A DNA stretch of 64,000 bases from Sepioteuthis lessoniana (Eukaryota; Mollusca; Cephalopoda; Myopsida; Loliginidae): the NCBI GenBank assembly GCA_963585895.1, contig OY757915.1, positions 96,549,905 to 96,613,904 on the forward strand, read 5' to 3'. This document shows, piece after piece, positions 1 to 10,853 of this stretch (position 1 is its first letter; every line of letters starts with the position of its first letter). The notes below the pieces were generated by a model that did not search any database, had not been told where the DNA came from, and saw only the letters and a list, made by a program, of their open reading frames with translations. The translations under genes and the position numbers were made by a program.

Positions 1-739
1 ATAATCCTTTTAACCAGAGCATTTCCTTGTACAACTTCCTTAACACTGAAAGACTTCTACTTGGATTTTCCTTGGCTGTGAACCAGCTCTTGAATTTAAA
101 AATACTCACTTGATAACCACATATGTAGCTAAACTTTCACTTTGTTTCTAATTTTCTCAACTCTCTTCATAATTCTTTTAACAATAAGTCAGTTTTGTTC
201 TGTATTACTAAATGTTTGATTGTATCCAAACACTGCCAGAACTGTCAAATAACATTGCATGAATTTTAGCTATAAATGGTGTATTGATATAAAACTGACT
301 ACTGAATGGAGTTTCTTAATTCTTTAGACTCATAAGGAAAAATGAGTTGTTATTGATTTAACTCTCTATACTTATATAGAACCTAAGCATTAACATTTTT
401 TTGTATCCCTGTTATCTTCATGGAAACTCTTTTGCTTAAATCCTTCTTGGAGCAGCTTTTAGAAAAGCATTAATTTTAATATTTTAGTGTTGAATGATTA
501 CCTCAGCTTCCAAATTTTAAAAAATTTCTTGCAAGCTAGACTTTTTTTGTAATGACAAGCTTTACCATATTTAAAACTGACATTCTGTCAATGCTTAGAG
601 CCTTTCGGATATGATAGAAAATATCCTAAATTTCATAGTTGCTGGTTAGGTTTTATTTGTCGGCAAAACAGTTAAAATTTCTTGGTGACCTTTAAAATGA
701 AGTTAGTTTTAATTTGATATTTTACTGGTTTAATTGTAG
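1..739 (+). other. LSM14 intron (3' part)
   Basis: AT-rich intron sequence ending in a TAG acceptor at 737-739 just before the first recognisable LSM14 exon. The upstream exons encoding the LSm domain lie outside the window. No repeat, RNA gene or coding block is recognised here. Confidence 0.8.
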
Positions 740-3022
740 GTTCTCGAGGTCCTACACCACCACCAAGTCGCAAGTCTCCAACCTCTGACCAAGGGACCCA
801 AATCAATACTGATGATGGTAAAGGTTACTCTAACAAAGGACATCAACAACAACTCTCACCAATTGACAGACGTGACCAGCGTAAAAACCAGAGGGATCAG
901 CAGGCTAACCGTACTACAACTTTTACTCGTGGAAGGGGTGGAAGAGGAGGTATGTTACCTAAAGACAAAAATTTTATTATTTTATCTTAAACTCCCAGGT
1001 ATTCCTATTTTGATCTGTCATGGCTAAATGAATTTTTGTTAACTGAAATAAATTGTACTTTAAAATAGCTGTTTCATGCTATTTTCAAAATAGCAAAGCA
1101 ATCTTCTACTTGATGTTGCATGGATTTAGTTGTAATTTTAATAGCTCCAAATGCTGATTCTTCAAAATTGTTACTTACTAAAGGTGCTTTTATAGCTTTA
1201 AAAAATTTTTTCAACGTCTCAATCTAAGATTTAATGCTGCAGGTGTTTCCCGAGGAAGAACTCGTGGTGTTGCTCGTGGTGTATCCCGTGGAAGGGGTGG
1301 TTCTAGACAACCTTCAGAGCCTCTTAAATTTGAGAATGACTATGACTTTGAAAGTGCCAATGCAGAATTTGAAGAAATGGAAAAAGAACTGAAGAAATTA
1401 ACCCTAAGTAAGTATCTTTCAAGATTTCCCGGAGGTTGATCTATTCTAACCATGTAGACTTTGAACTGGACAAATAACTTTCCTTAATTTGAAGATGCTA
1501 GGTAACAAATTGAAAATAATTTTGTAATGACTCTTGTAGCTCCTAAAACTTAAATTTTTAGAAATTGACTTCAAATATTTTTGTTTTAAAAATGAGCTGG
1601 GAGAAGGAAACAATACCTTGCATATGACTTCATCTTTGGATTAATTTTCACTTTTAGCTGAGAAGAACACTAATGTTGTGGTAAATGGAGAAAAGCCAGC
1701 GGAAAATGTAGATGAGGGTGAGGAAGCTGAAGTTGATGAAGTAAAGAAGGAAGAAAAGAAAGATGAAGAAATAGTTTACTATGATAAAGCTAAATCCTTC
1801 TTTGACAATATTAGCTGTGAAGCCACAGAGCGTGAACAGGGGTAAGTAATTGTATGTCCTTTTTGCTTTGTTTTATACTCCTTACAGTAACTAAAATAAA
1901 CTAGTAAGTTTAAATTGTAACTGATATCTTGACAGAATCTTAGTTTCTGTTAATTTATTCCGTGTTTTGAGTAGAACTAAATTTTCCTATTTTCTAAAGT
2001 TATTTGCTAATTCTTCCCTCCTAAACTTATGATTCTAATGGTTTAATTTTGGTATCCATAGCTTATCTTAACTTTACCTGGATACCAAAGCTAGCAAAAT
2101 AATGCTAGCTATTCATTTTTCAAAATGCAATCTTTTGTAGTCGTGTAAATAGGACGAGTTGGAGAGAAGAACGGAAACTCAATGCAGAAACATTTGGAGT
2201 TTCAGAACGCTACAGAGGAAGAGGTAGAGGCTTCAGAGGAAGAGGTGGATACAGAGGACGAAGGGGTAGAGGTGGTGAGTGTTTAGTCACTTTTTAAGTT
2301 TTTGATTTTATTTAATTCTCACAATGTTGACACTGCAAATGTTAGCCAGAAAAGCCCTTTTAAGAAATAGGCTATTGATTTAATTGCTGGAATCTAAAGC
2401 TTTAAATGTAGGCATATCTTAACACTTTATACTATCAAATAATAATTGCAAATCATTGTGAATCTCAAAGCTGACTTTTTAAAACTTAAGTTTTCAAGTT
2501 AACATTTTTGTTTTTGAGTAGTTTTTGACTAAATCTTAAATTATTCTATAGGCCGAGGTGGTAATCGTGGTGGAAACTACAGAGGAAATTACCGAGGCAA
2601 TATCCGACGAAATTCCGGAAATGCTGGCTGGGGTGACTCTGGATGGGGCGACACTCATCAAAATACTGAAGCAAACACAAATGGAGAAAAAGAACCTATG
2701 GGCAAGGTGAGTTTTATGGGCCACTCTTAGTCAATCTCAAACTGTATTGAAGACATGTCTTATCTGTTTAAAACTATTTTATTCAAATCAAATTGTACAT
2801 ATACCTTAACTAACTTTGAAACAACTAATTTATGGTATTAAACAACAAAAGGTCGATATGTCATTAAATCTTAATTCGTTTACTTTTATTTAATTTTTTA
2901 ATTGAATGGATTTAAAACTTACCATGCATCACAATTCTTTTAATGTCAAAACTTATCTTATTTTACATGTCTTTTATACATACTTTTCCTTTTTACAGAG
3001 GCCCATTGTTGCTTTCACCTAG
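740..3022 (+). CDS. LSM14: LSM14/RAP55/Trailer-hitch protein, C-terminal part (6 exons)
   Basis: Cytoplasmic mRNP protein of the LSM14 (RAP55, Tral, Scd6) family. Known relatives bind DDX6 and 4E-T in P-bodies and repress translation. Exons are 740-949, 1243-1407, 1658-1841, 2141-2274, 2552-2706 and 2999-3022, with GT..AG introns and agreeing phases; TAG is at 3020-3022. They give 289 full codons before the stop. Domain order is typical: RG-rich linker (TRGRGGRGG), FDF region ([20 protein letters not shown]), acidic spacer, FFD box ([16 protein letters not shown]), TFG box ([13 protein letters not shown]), then RGG repeats ending in RPIVAFT. The N-terminal LSm fold is missing only because the window starts inside the gene. 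It could be called LSM14A or LSM14B; an invertebrate probably has one copy. Family assignment is firm. Confidence 0.93.
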
Positions 3023-3445
3023 TCATCTTGGTAATGAAACCATTGGACATCGAAGTAGTCACATTTGAAGAAAAAACAAAACCTTTCCAACTCATTGCCA
3101 CCATTTTTGTTTGGAACTAAAGCAGGGAACAAGCTGTTAAACTACCACCTAAACTGGTTTTGTCCAGAAGGACAGCACCCAACAGATGTTTACCCTTACT
3201 TGGGTGGAAACACAGCTTGCTAATGATCTATGCAATAAGACTGGTAACTTCACAAGATTGTCCCACATCTCCCCCTTTACAAAAATAAACTTAATTTTTT
3301 TTTTTTATACAAATCCCTGCAAAACTCTAAAAATAAACAGAATGTTGGCATCACAGGAAAATACCTGCTAGTAGAAGAAAGTTGTGTAAATAGACCGGCC
3401 ATTTTTGTGTGTATATAGCAGGCAAGTTTAATAAAATAAAAAGGA
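3023..3445 (+). other. LSM14 3' UTR (proximal part)
   Basis: Non-coding sequence after the LSM14 stop. AATAAA signals occur in the stretches near 3283, 3327 and 3433, so a transcript end around 3300-3460 is plausible. Further AATAAA motifs near 4193 and 6070 mean a longer UTR cannot be excluded without transcript data. Confidence 0.5.
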
Positions 3446-6400
3446 TCATTAAGGCCAGAGACTGTAACTAGTAAATGGATGGCATTTTTTGAAAGATGAT
3501 CTCCCCTTCCTAGTCGGCCCACTTCTCTAGTCCTCTTCAATGTGTTGGACTATCACATAGATTTTTTTTTTTTTTTCTCAGTCCATCTGTCTGTTGGAAA
3601 AGACAACTTGAGAATCTGGAAGCTTACCCAGAACTTCTATTTGGATCCAGTAAATTGTAGGGAAGGGAGGCGGGAGTCTTTGCTATGAGGAGAGGAGTGT
3701 AACTTTATCTGAAAGATAAAACTCCAAGTCATTGGTGTTTTTTGCTTCTCTTTATCTCAAATATTGAAATTTACAATGCCTGAAGAATTGATCAAATAAC
3801 ACCTTAGCTATATATATTTTTTTTTTAATTTTAGTATTTATGTGTTACGATAGATCTTCATGCTTTTAAATTTTTTTTTAATTCAGGGGAGTTTTTCTCT
3901 AAAGAAATTCATGTGTAACTGATTACCTGACAAAATGATACATGAACTTTTACTGGATTCAAACGCGTCTGGAAAGGTGAGCATATAGCCACCTTCCAAG
4001 CACAGGTGGCCTTAGGTGTTTGTTTTATTTAAAAAAAACTTTTGTTACAACTACCAAGTTGGTAGTAAATCTTCCCAGGGGAACACCTTTCTTGGGGATC
4101 TCATTGTAACAGTGAGAGGCTAGATTGTGGGTTACTGGAAGGAGGAATTAAATGGAATACTTTATAAAAAGGTTTTTGCTTTTTGTTACTAAAATAAAAA
4201 CTCCTTAAAAGTGGAGAAAATGATTAAAAGATTTAAGGCTTTTAAAAAAAAAATTTTTTACTTCCTCCAAAAATCCAGTCTGCTACTGGCAGAAAATTGA
4301 CATCCAAAAAAAACTCTAGTTGCAGCTCATTTTGGCAGGTCTGAGGATGAAATATTTGCCTAAAAAGGAAACTACACTGTTAAGATATTACACAACCTTA
4401 AAATCCTTAATTAAAAGACGTTTGCAGAATATCTATTGTGTTGTTTTTATTTTAATCTTATTTGGATTCATGTTTTTGTAAAGAATTAATACTTGTCTTA
4501 CCACTAAATTCTGTCTTCAGGTGTAATTCAAATTTGTAATTTAATTATACTGTGCTACCAAGCATTGAACCAATCTCTCACTCTTCTAAACTATTGGTTG
4601 TCTTCTGCCTGAGAGTTTTTGCTATCAAAGATTTCATAGAGGTACACATGTAAAACTAAGATTTACTAGTCTGGTCATATCCAAAGAATTTAACTACATT
4701 TAAAATTAGTATGATTTCAGTTGTAGAGAAATCTAGATTTAAACTAAATCTAGTCCTGCTGTCTATATCCATTATGAAGTTAGCAATATTTATACATATG
4801 TGATGAATGTCTTGGCACCTTTGTATTTTAAAGGATTTCTAGTGTCCAGTTGAATTTTCTAACTTTCTGATTGTATAAGAAAAAAATTGAGTACACAGTC
4901 TATTGAATCTAGTCATTGCTAATATAGGTGGGCAAGATAACTATTAGTCTTGGTTGACTGAAGAATAGCTCATAAGATCTTTTAGACCAGATTTATCCTA
5001 ATATAAGTTTCAATTCCTATAGATCACTATATTTATCATTAACTGCACTTTTTAATTTTTTCTTAAAGTTAAAAAGAAATAGCTTTGGTTTGAGGGTTTA
5101 TTAATTTGAAAAATATTTCGGAAATAGTCCCTGCTCCCTTGTTTGTTCATTCAGCAGACCAGCATTAGCTGATATGCTTGGATATACTTTGTGTACAATG
5201 GTAAGTATAGTTTTCATTTCCTCTTCTGAAATCCTATTGTAATACTTGATTTTAAGCTTTTATTAGACCTAATTAAATTTCTGAACCGTTGACCTAATAC
5301 ACCAGTTTCTAAATTTTTTATGTTAAAAGCGGTTAAATCAACTTGTATTTGATAATTTGTGCATGGATCTAGTGTTTTTTTTTTTTTTTTCTTTAGCTTG
5401 AATACAACCAGTTCAAAATTGGGAGGAGGGGGGTCTCTAATGGATTAGTTGAAATATTTTCAACTGATCAAATTTCTATCAAGTCATCTATTTGAATTCA
5501 ATTTTGAAAATGAATTGTTGAGATTTTAACCCTTTCATGCTGTATTAAATTTCATGGGTTTAGAATAATTCAAAACATTTGAAATGACTAATCTTTAGTC
5601 ATCTGGTGATTATCAGTTTTGAATGTAACAAATCTTTGGCCTCCTATATAGTTAAATTATTGCAAACTCCCAAATAGATAAATTTTCAGTCTTTGAATTG
5701 GTTTAGAAACATGTCCAGCTTTATCTGAGAGGAAATAGTGGGTTTGACCCAGTACAAGGAATTGAAATATTTCAAACTGAACCATGAATTAAATGTAACA
5801 TACTTAAATTTGCACACCAAAAATAGGTCCTTGCATTGATACCAACATAGCAATGGACTCTCTTATAACCTCCATTCTATAAAATGTATTTTTCCAGTGA
5901 CTTTAAGATATTTGATTTACCAGATGGCATTTTGATATTGGCACCCTCGTAATTTTTTTTTTAAGCTTGATCAATAACATTGCTAAATAGATTCTGACAA
6001 TTTTGTATCGTCGGAGCTAAAGTCCGATTTCTCATTAGAACTGGGTTTTAATACTTCTGGTTAAGTGTAATAAAGTAACCTGAACCCTAACTATTTTAGG
6101 GAATAAAAGCATGCCCCCCTCCCACCATCTTTTAACCAGGCTTATTTATATGAACCTTATTTATGCAAACCTACCTCTCTGTATGCACTAGATTCGACTT
6201 GATAGGCAATTTCTTACAGTTGTCCTAAATAACCCCCGTACCTAGCTAATGGAAAATCTGGTAGATTTAATCACTATTTGTGCTTGTCAGTTAAATGAAA
6301 GTTTAGACAGAAGTATACGCCTGGTCAATAAGTTACTTCCCTTGGTTCAACTGGAACAGTCTCCATCAAGAGTAAAGACTAGCTCATCAAAAGATAAAAA

Positions 6401-6717
6401 CTGCAATTTTTATCTCAAGACACTTAACTCTGCAAAGAATTTGTGCACAGTCCAAGTTTCTTTTACATTTAAACTGAGCTTGCCATATGTTAGATTGATT
6501 ACTGTAATGATAGCCAGGACTTAAATGGAAAGCTTGGAAGAATCTGTTCTCTCAGAGCTTGAAATGTTGAACTTTTAGATTCAAAGAAAATTTAAAGAAA
6601 TATTAAAGTTAATAATTTATCTTGAAATACTTTTTGATATGTGAATGTCATTGACATAAGTTATCTAGTTGAATGCTTAAAATTACTTAAAATATTTTAT
6701 TAGTTGGTTTACTGTTA
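3446..6717. other. intergenic or extended 3' UTR, nothing recognised
   Basis: AT-rich DNA with short poly-T and poly-A runs (for example near 5374-5390). It has no tRNA-like boxes, no repeat-family match to the rest of the window and no convincing coding block. The 91-codon open frame at 6249-6524 has no recognisable motif and looks like chance. Confidence 0.5.
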
Positions 6718-6950
6718 TTGAGGGTGACCTGGAGGCTCCCTTTTCAATAGCTACTACACCAATGTGTAAATGAGGGTGCTACTCCTTTCTTTGGATTGCT
6801 CCACTTATCCTTGATCTTTGCCTTATAATGGTGAGTGCTAAGCAAAGAAGCATTTAAGTACTGTCCCCTCCACACACACTCTGGAGTTTTTATGACTCTC
6901 CCTGAGATTTAACTGCAATCACTTAGACCAGTGGTGAGTACTCTAACAAT
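6718..6950 (-). mobile_element. SINE family C copy, old
   Basis: Matches the C-family body seen at 15541-15790 (GAGGGTRACCTGRAGGCTCCC, then the ATAATGSTGAGTG and CAAGTAC blocks) in the same orientation. The tRNA-like head, at the right end on the minus strand, is badly decayed here. Confidence 0.65.
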
Positions 6951-7194
6951 TCTATACTTTTTCTAATCCAGGTAGGCATTAATTATAGACTTATAAAAAC
7001 CAAAAGGCACAATTAAAATGAAAAATTCGTACAGTGTTATCACATACACATTGTTCTCAATAGCTACAGTTTAATTTATAGTTTGGAAATTTTATTGGAA
7101 AGCCTCAATATCAACCTAGACCAGCCAAGAAAGAATAGAGTATATAGTACAGGGTCTGTATGACATGAGCAGTAATCTGTCTTAGGTTAGTTGT

Positions 7195-7930
7195 TTGTTG
7201 GGACTGCAGAAGGGTAATACCTCCCCTTTCCTAGAATATGCTAAACGTATTCTTTGCATCCAATAGTGAGACTTCAGTTCTGGTGCTCTGTATGGAGTCA
7301 CCATTTCCTTAACATTACTTCCAGGTCCACTCTAACCTGAAGTGATAGTACTTGTTAAAGGTTCTTAATGATTATTGGGGCTGCAGAAGGGTTATACCCC
7401 CCTCCTTTCCAGAAAAAAGGGTGGGTATCAGTATAATACTAAACTGTCTGGTAGTGAATCTCACTTCATTACTCTCAGGTCCACTCTGACCTTGAGTGGT
7501 AGTACTTGTGAGGCTCTCATCTATGAGTCAGATGTTTAAAATTTATTGGTGTTCGAGTTAAATACTTGATACAAATAATTTAGTATTTAATATAGTATTA
7601 AGTTATTTGAAGCTATAATTGTGAGAATTGTCATTAGTTATTTGAAATCTTATAAAACTGCAAATAGATGATCATTAAATATGAATTGTTACTTTAGACC
7701 ATGTCATACATAAATTCTTAGTATTAGGAATATTTGAAATTATGCAAATTATTTTTATTAGGAATGCTGGGTGCAAACAAATGATAGACCCTCCCACCTC
7801 AAAAAGAAGTTAACATAAAAATGCAATGAAATATCGAAAATTTTGATGATTACAAACATTTACAATGAATCAGATTTTGGCATTAAATAACCTATGATGA
7901 GTTGATATACCTTTGAATAAACAAACCAAA
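7195..7930 (+). repeat. family E repeat, rearranged with internal duplication
   Basis: Two copies of the E-family 5' block (GGGRCTGCAGAAGGGT start; AGGTCCACTCTRACCT core) lie in tandem at 7199-7374 and 7375-7510. They are followed by the AT-rich E body and by the tail seen in other copies (a GGCATTAAATAACC block near 7880, then GTTGATATRCC). No tRNA-like head is evident in E. Confidence 0.65.
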
Positions 7931-8404
7931 TTATTGGTAATTACAAAATGAAAAAAATTTAGTTAATTCTTTCAACTTAATTTGTCTTTGAGATGTTGTT
8001 CATCTCTTTACTTGAATTGGAGTATATAATGTTGATAATAGTGTAGTGGATATACACATGGATTAATGCATATATAGTTGCCAGGCAGTGCATTTAAAGA
8101 TATATACTGATTTGGTTGGGTTTATGACATGTCAAACCATGTTAGGTTATTTGATAAATTTATTTTTTAAAACAATTATATGGTTTCAAGTAACTCATAA
8201 TATAATAAGCATTTGTAAACAATTATAGCTTCAATTAAATATTCTTAATATTAATAATTTATACACATTATGTTTTCAAGTAACTATTTCTATTTAATAA
8301 TTTGTTTATATAGGGAGACATGAAACCATATAATATAAATAATTTGCACTTAGTTATATGGTTTCGAGTATTTCAAGCAATCATGTTTACAGGTAATTAA
8401 TGAT

Positions 8405-8690
8405 CCTATTTACCAACCCCTCCGCTTGAGTAGGATATGGCACAAGGTCAATTGTTTTAAGCGGAGTTTAACAGTTTTGAATTCAGTTTTCCTTCTCCTA
8501 GACTAGTTGCCTCACCAAGGCTGAAGAACCCAGTCTGCCCTACTATTTACCCATAGCTGGAGGGAGAATAATTGGATTCATACCTTTCCCAAGGGTATTA
8601 GTGCTATGTGAAATGCAATCAGTCTCGTCCAGGATTTGAACTAGTGTCCATTTCCTACGACGATAACCATTACACCACGGGCACCTCCTT
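8405..8690 (-). mobile_element. SINE family A, full length with target-site duplication
   Basis: On the minus strand this begins with the head GGAGGTGCCCGTGGTGTAAT, has a tRNA-type A box (TGGTGTAATGG) and a B-box-like block (AGTTCAAATCC type), and ends in the TTGGTAAATAGG tail. It is flanked by an 11-bp direct repeat TAATTAATGAT at 8394-8404 and 8691-8701, the signature of target-primed insertion. Confidence 0.85.
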
Positions 8691-8825
8691 TAATTAATGA
8701 TATTCCTTACTAAGCAATTATAGCTTCAATGAGTTATTTTCATAATTTATACACAGTTATAGTGTTTCAAGTATTTCTATTTAATATTAAGTATTTTCAA
8801 ATGGATCTTAACCTTAACATACCCA

Positions 8826-9008
8826 CACTTTTTTTTCTGGAAAGGGGAGGTATTACCATTCTGCAGCCCCAATAATCATCAAGAACCTTTACAAGTCCTA
8901 CCATTTCAGGTTAGAATGGACCTGGAAGTAATGTTAAGGAAATGGTGCCTCCATACTTTTCAGAGCACCAGAACTGAACCCTCACCATTGGATGCAATTT
9001 AGTGTTAT
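8826..9008 (-). repeat. family E fragment, inverted relative to 7.2-7.5 kb
   Basis: The reverse complement matches 7268-7430, including the same junction between two E units (RATGATTATTGGGGCTGCAG). It is therefore a copy of the same rearranged E subtype in the opposite orientation. Confidence 0.65.
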
Positions 9009-9314
9009 ATCATATTTACCAACCCCTCTGCTCGAGCAGGATATGACACAAGGTCAATTTTTAAGCGGAGTTTAACAGGTTCGAATTCAGAGTTTTCCTT
9101 CTCCTAGACTAGTTGCTTCACCAAGGCTGAAGAACCCAGTCTGTCCTAAGATGATGACTATTATTCCATGTGCCTCCAGAACTAGATGAGCATCTGTGAC
9201 TTGTTTGTAGATAGTACACCAAAAACAAAAAGATGAAGGGTCCTTTAATTTCAAATGAGGAGCTTTACTGAAGCTTATCTTTTGGTGAAGATCACAAGTG
9301 TGAGTTCTCATTGA
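9009..9314 (-). mobile_element. chimeric SINE: family A 3' half with an unrelated 5' head
   Basis: On the minus strand the 3' half is ordinary family A (CTAGTCTAGGAGAAGGAAAA to the TTGGTAAATATG end). The 5' part, about 9150-9314, is not the A tRNA-like head but a different sequence (starts near TCAATGAGAACTCACACTTG). The same combination recurs at 14163-14469 with very few differences in the head part. The head has no obvious A or B box. Confidence 0.7.
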
Positions 9315-9535
9315 ATTCAGTTTTCCTTCTCCTAGACTAGTTGCCTCACCAAGGCTAAACAACGTAGTCTGCCCTACTATTTACCTATAGCTGGAGGGAG
9401 AATAATTGGATTCATACCTTTCCCAAGGGTATTAATGCTAGGTGAAATGCAATCAGTCTCGTCCAAGATTTGAACTCATATCACCGTGTCCATTTCCTGC
9501 AACGATAACCATTACATCGCGGGCACCTCTCGGAT
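9315..9535 (-). mobile_element. SINE family A, lacking its 3' tail
   Basis: Head and middle of an A copy on the minus strand (GAGGTGCCCGCGATGTAATG start near 9530) run up to GAATTCAG at 9313-9320, where they are fused directly to the chimeric element. The fusion point is a sequence shared by both elements, which suggests recombination or one insertion into the other. Confidence 0.65.
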
Positions 9536-9570
9536 GCAATTTAGTGTTACACCCAGGACCTCCCTCGAGT

Positions 9571-9595
9571 TTTTTTTTTTTTTTTTTTTTTTTTT
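9571..9595 (+). repeat. poly-T run
   Basis: An uninterrupted T run of about 25 nt just right of the A/chimera cluster. Similar runs occur throughout the window (11708-11738, 16689-16710, 17553-17579, 18738-18767, 36499-36527, 39727-39760, 41571-41601, 47080-47110, 62452-62484). Confidence 0.9.
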
Positions 9596-9599
9596 GTTC

Positions 9600-10284
9600 T
9601 TTTGCATTAAGATCTTACCTTTCTGCAGAGAATGCATTTAGCATATTCTAGGCCCTGCCAAGAAGGGGTGAAATTATGATTCAGTGGAAGAATTAACTGA
9701 AACAAGATATTCTCATCTATGCATGGACAGTATAATGAGAATGATCTGCCCCCATGGTGTGAATAAAGGTTTTGGTTAAAAGTTTCCAGAAGGTAACTGA
9801 CAAGGTAGGACAGGCATTTGAATAAAGCTGGAGACTACAATGGCTGAAATGTTGTGATTAGAATAACAATCAAGATATGGACACAAGTCAGAGTACATAA
9901 GTGTATAATAATGATAATTTAACCCCCCCTCTATAAAGATGATAATTTCAACATTCTAATATTAATTTTTGTGTAATATACAGGGTGGAAACAGAAGTAA
10001 TTCAATAATCAGTAATATTATAGTGCAAAGCATCTATTTATAATAGTCATCATTTACTAAGCTTTTGTTCGGCCAGTAATATGGGTCACCTGATTAGAAT
10101 CAAGCTCAAAATGGTGGACCAGATAAGCTCATCAAATGAAGCATCAATCTATGTATAATAGTTTTATTTCACTATTACCTCTGTTACATCCTGTATTTCA
10201 ATTTATACAAGTACAGAAACTACATACTGATCCTAGGTAGAAGTAGCAGGAGTGATATGTTGATCTTGAACAAGTTGTTCACCT
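9600..10284. other. intergenic stretch
   Basis: AT-rich DNA with no recognised gene. The part around 9664-9910 (AACTGAYACAAGATATTCTC block) recurs at 41308-41520, so it is a low-copy dispersed repeat of unknown type. Confidence 0.45.
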
Positions 10285-10515
10285 TGTCAGTGGAGCTTTG
10301 AATATGCTGACTGTATTCCCTGCTTAGAAGTAAGACTTACCCCTTGAAAAAGGAGTGTCATGGGTATGATACAAAACTGCATCTGGTAGTGAGGCTCCAG
10401 ATCTGGAGTGTGGAGTACTCCTTTATTGCCATTACTCCCAGGTCCACCGACCTAGAGTGATAGTACCTGTTAAGGTCCCATTTATGGGGCAAATAGATCT
10501 GTTTGCAAATTATTT
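10285..10515 (+). repeat. family E copy, 3' truncated, next to the GOT2 promoter
   Basis: Contains the E core: the TATGATACAAAACTGCATCT block, GTGAGGCTCCAG, and the CTCCCAGGTCCACC / TGATAGTACCTGTTA blocks, then GGGGCAAATAGATCTGTTT. It stops about 250 bp upstream of the GOT2 start codon and lacks the AT-rich body and tail. Confidence 0.7.
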
Positions 10516-10519
10516 GTAT

Positions 10520-10770
10520 TAGATAGGAATACTTGATGCATAAACGAGCGCAAAAGAAAGAAAAAAATTAACAAAAATATAAATAATTCTTTTTTTTGTA
10601 CAGAATCCAAGGGCAGATAACTGACATTTATACTTAAGCACCGACCTTGAGGAGTGTTCACTCAGCGCCGAGCGGCGGTCGTGTCTATACGCATGATTTT
10701 CTGTCTCTCTTAAATTTTCTCCTCGCTGCCACTTACTACAACAAGAAGTAGAAGAAAACAACTAGACGTC
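10520..10770 (+). promoter_or_regulatory. inferred GOT2 promoter and 5' UTR
   Basis: A short block richer in GC and CpG than its surroundings (CAGCGCCGAGCGGCGGTCGT around 10663-10682) directly precedes the GOT2 ATG. No clear TATA box sits at a sensible distance, which fits a housekeeping promoter. The transcription start is not defined by sequence alone. Confidence 0.5.
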
Positions 10771-10853
10771 ATGGCTCTTCGTAATTCTCTTCGTTCCACC
10801 TTCAGCCTTTTCCAGAAAAATACTCCATCCCTGGCCGCCACTAACAGATTGGC
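10771..10853 (+). CDS. GOT2: GOT2 exon 1 (mitochondrial presequence)
   Basis: Encodes [20 protein letters not shown] and the start of the ATNRLA segment. It is basic and hydroxyl-rich without Asp or Glu, as expected of a matrix-targeting peptide. It ends with GC, completed to Ala by the first base of exon 2. Donor GTGAGT at 10854. Confidence 0.9.

Noticed and set aside
6249..6524. 91-codon plus-strand frame downstream of LSM14.
   Set aside because: No motif, no splice context, AT-rich codons; expected by chance in 7 kb of intergenic DNA.
9087..9362. Minus-strand frame shared with 14242-14586 as a possible conserved small protein.
   Set aside because: The shared part lies wholly in the chimeric SINE; identity reflects recent duplication, and the two frames diverge outside it.
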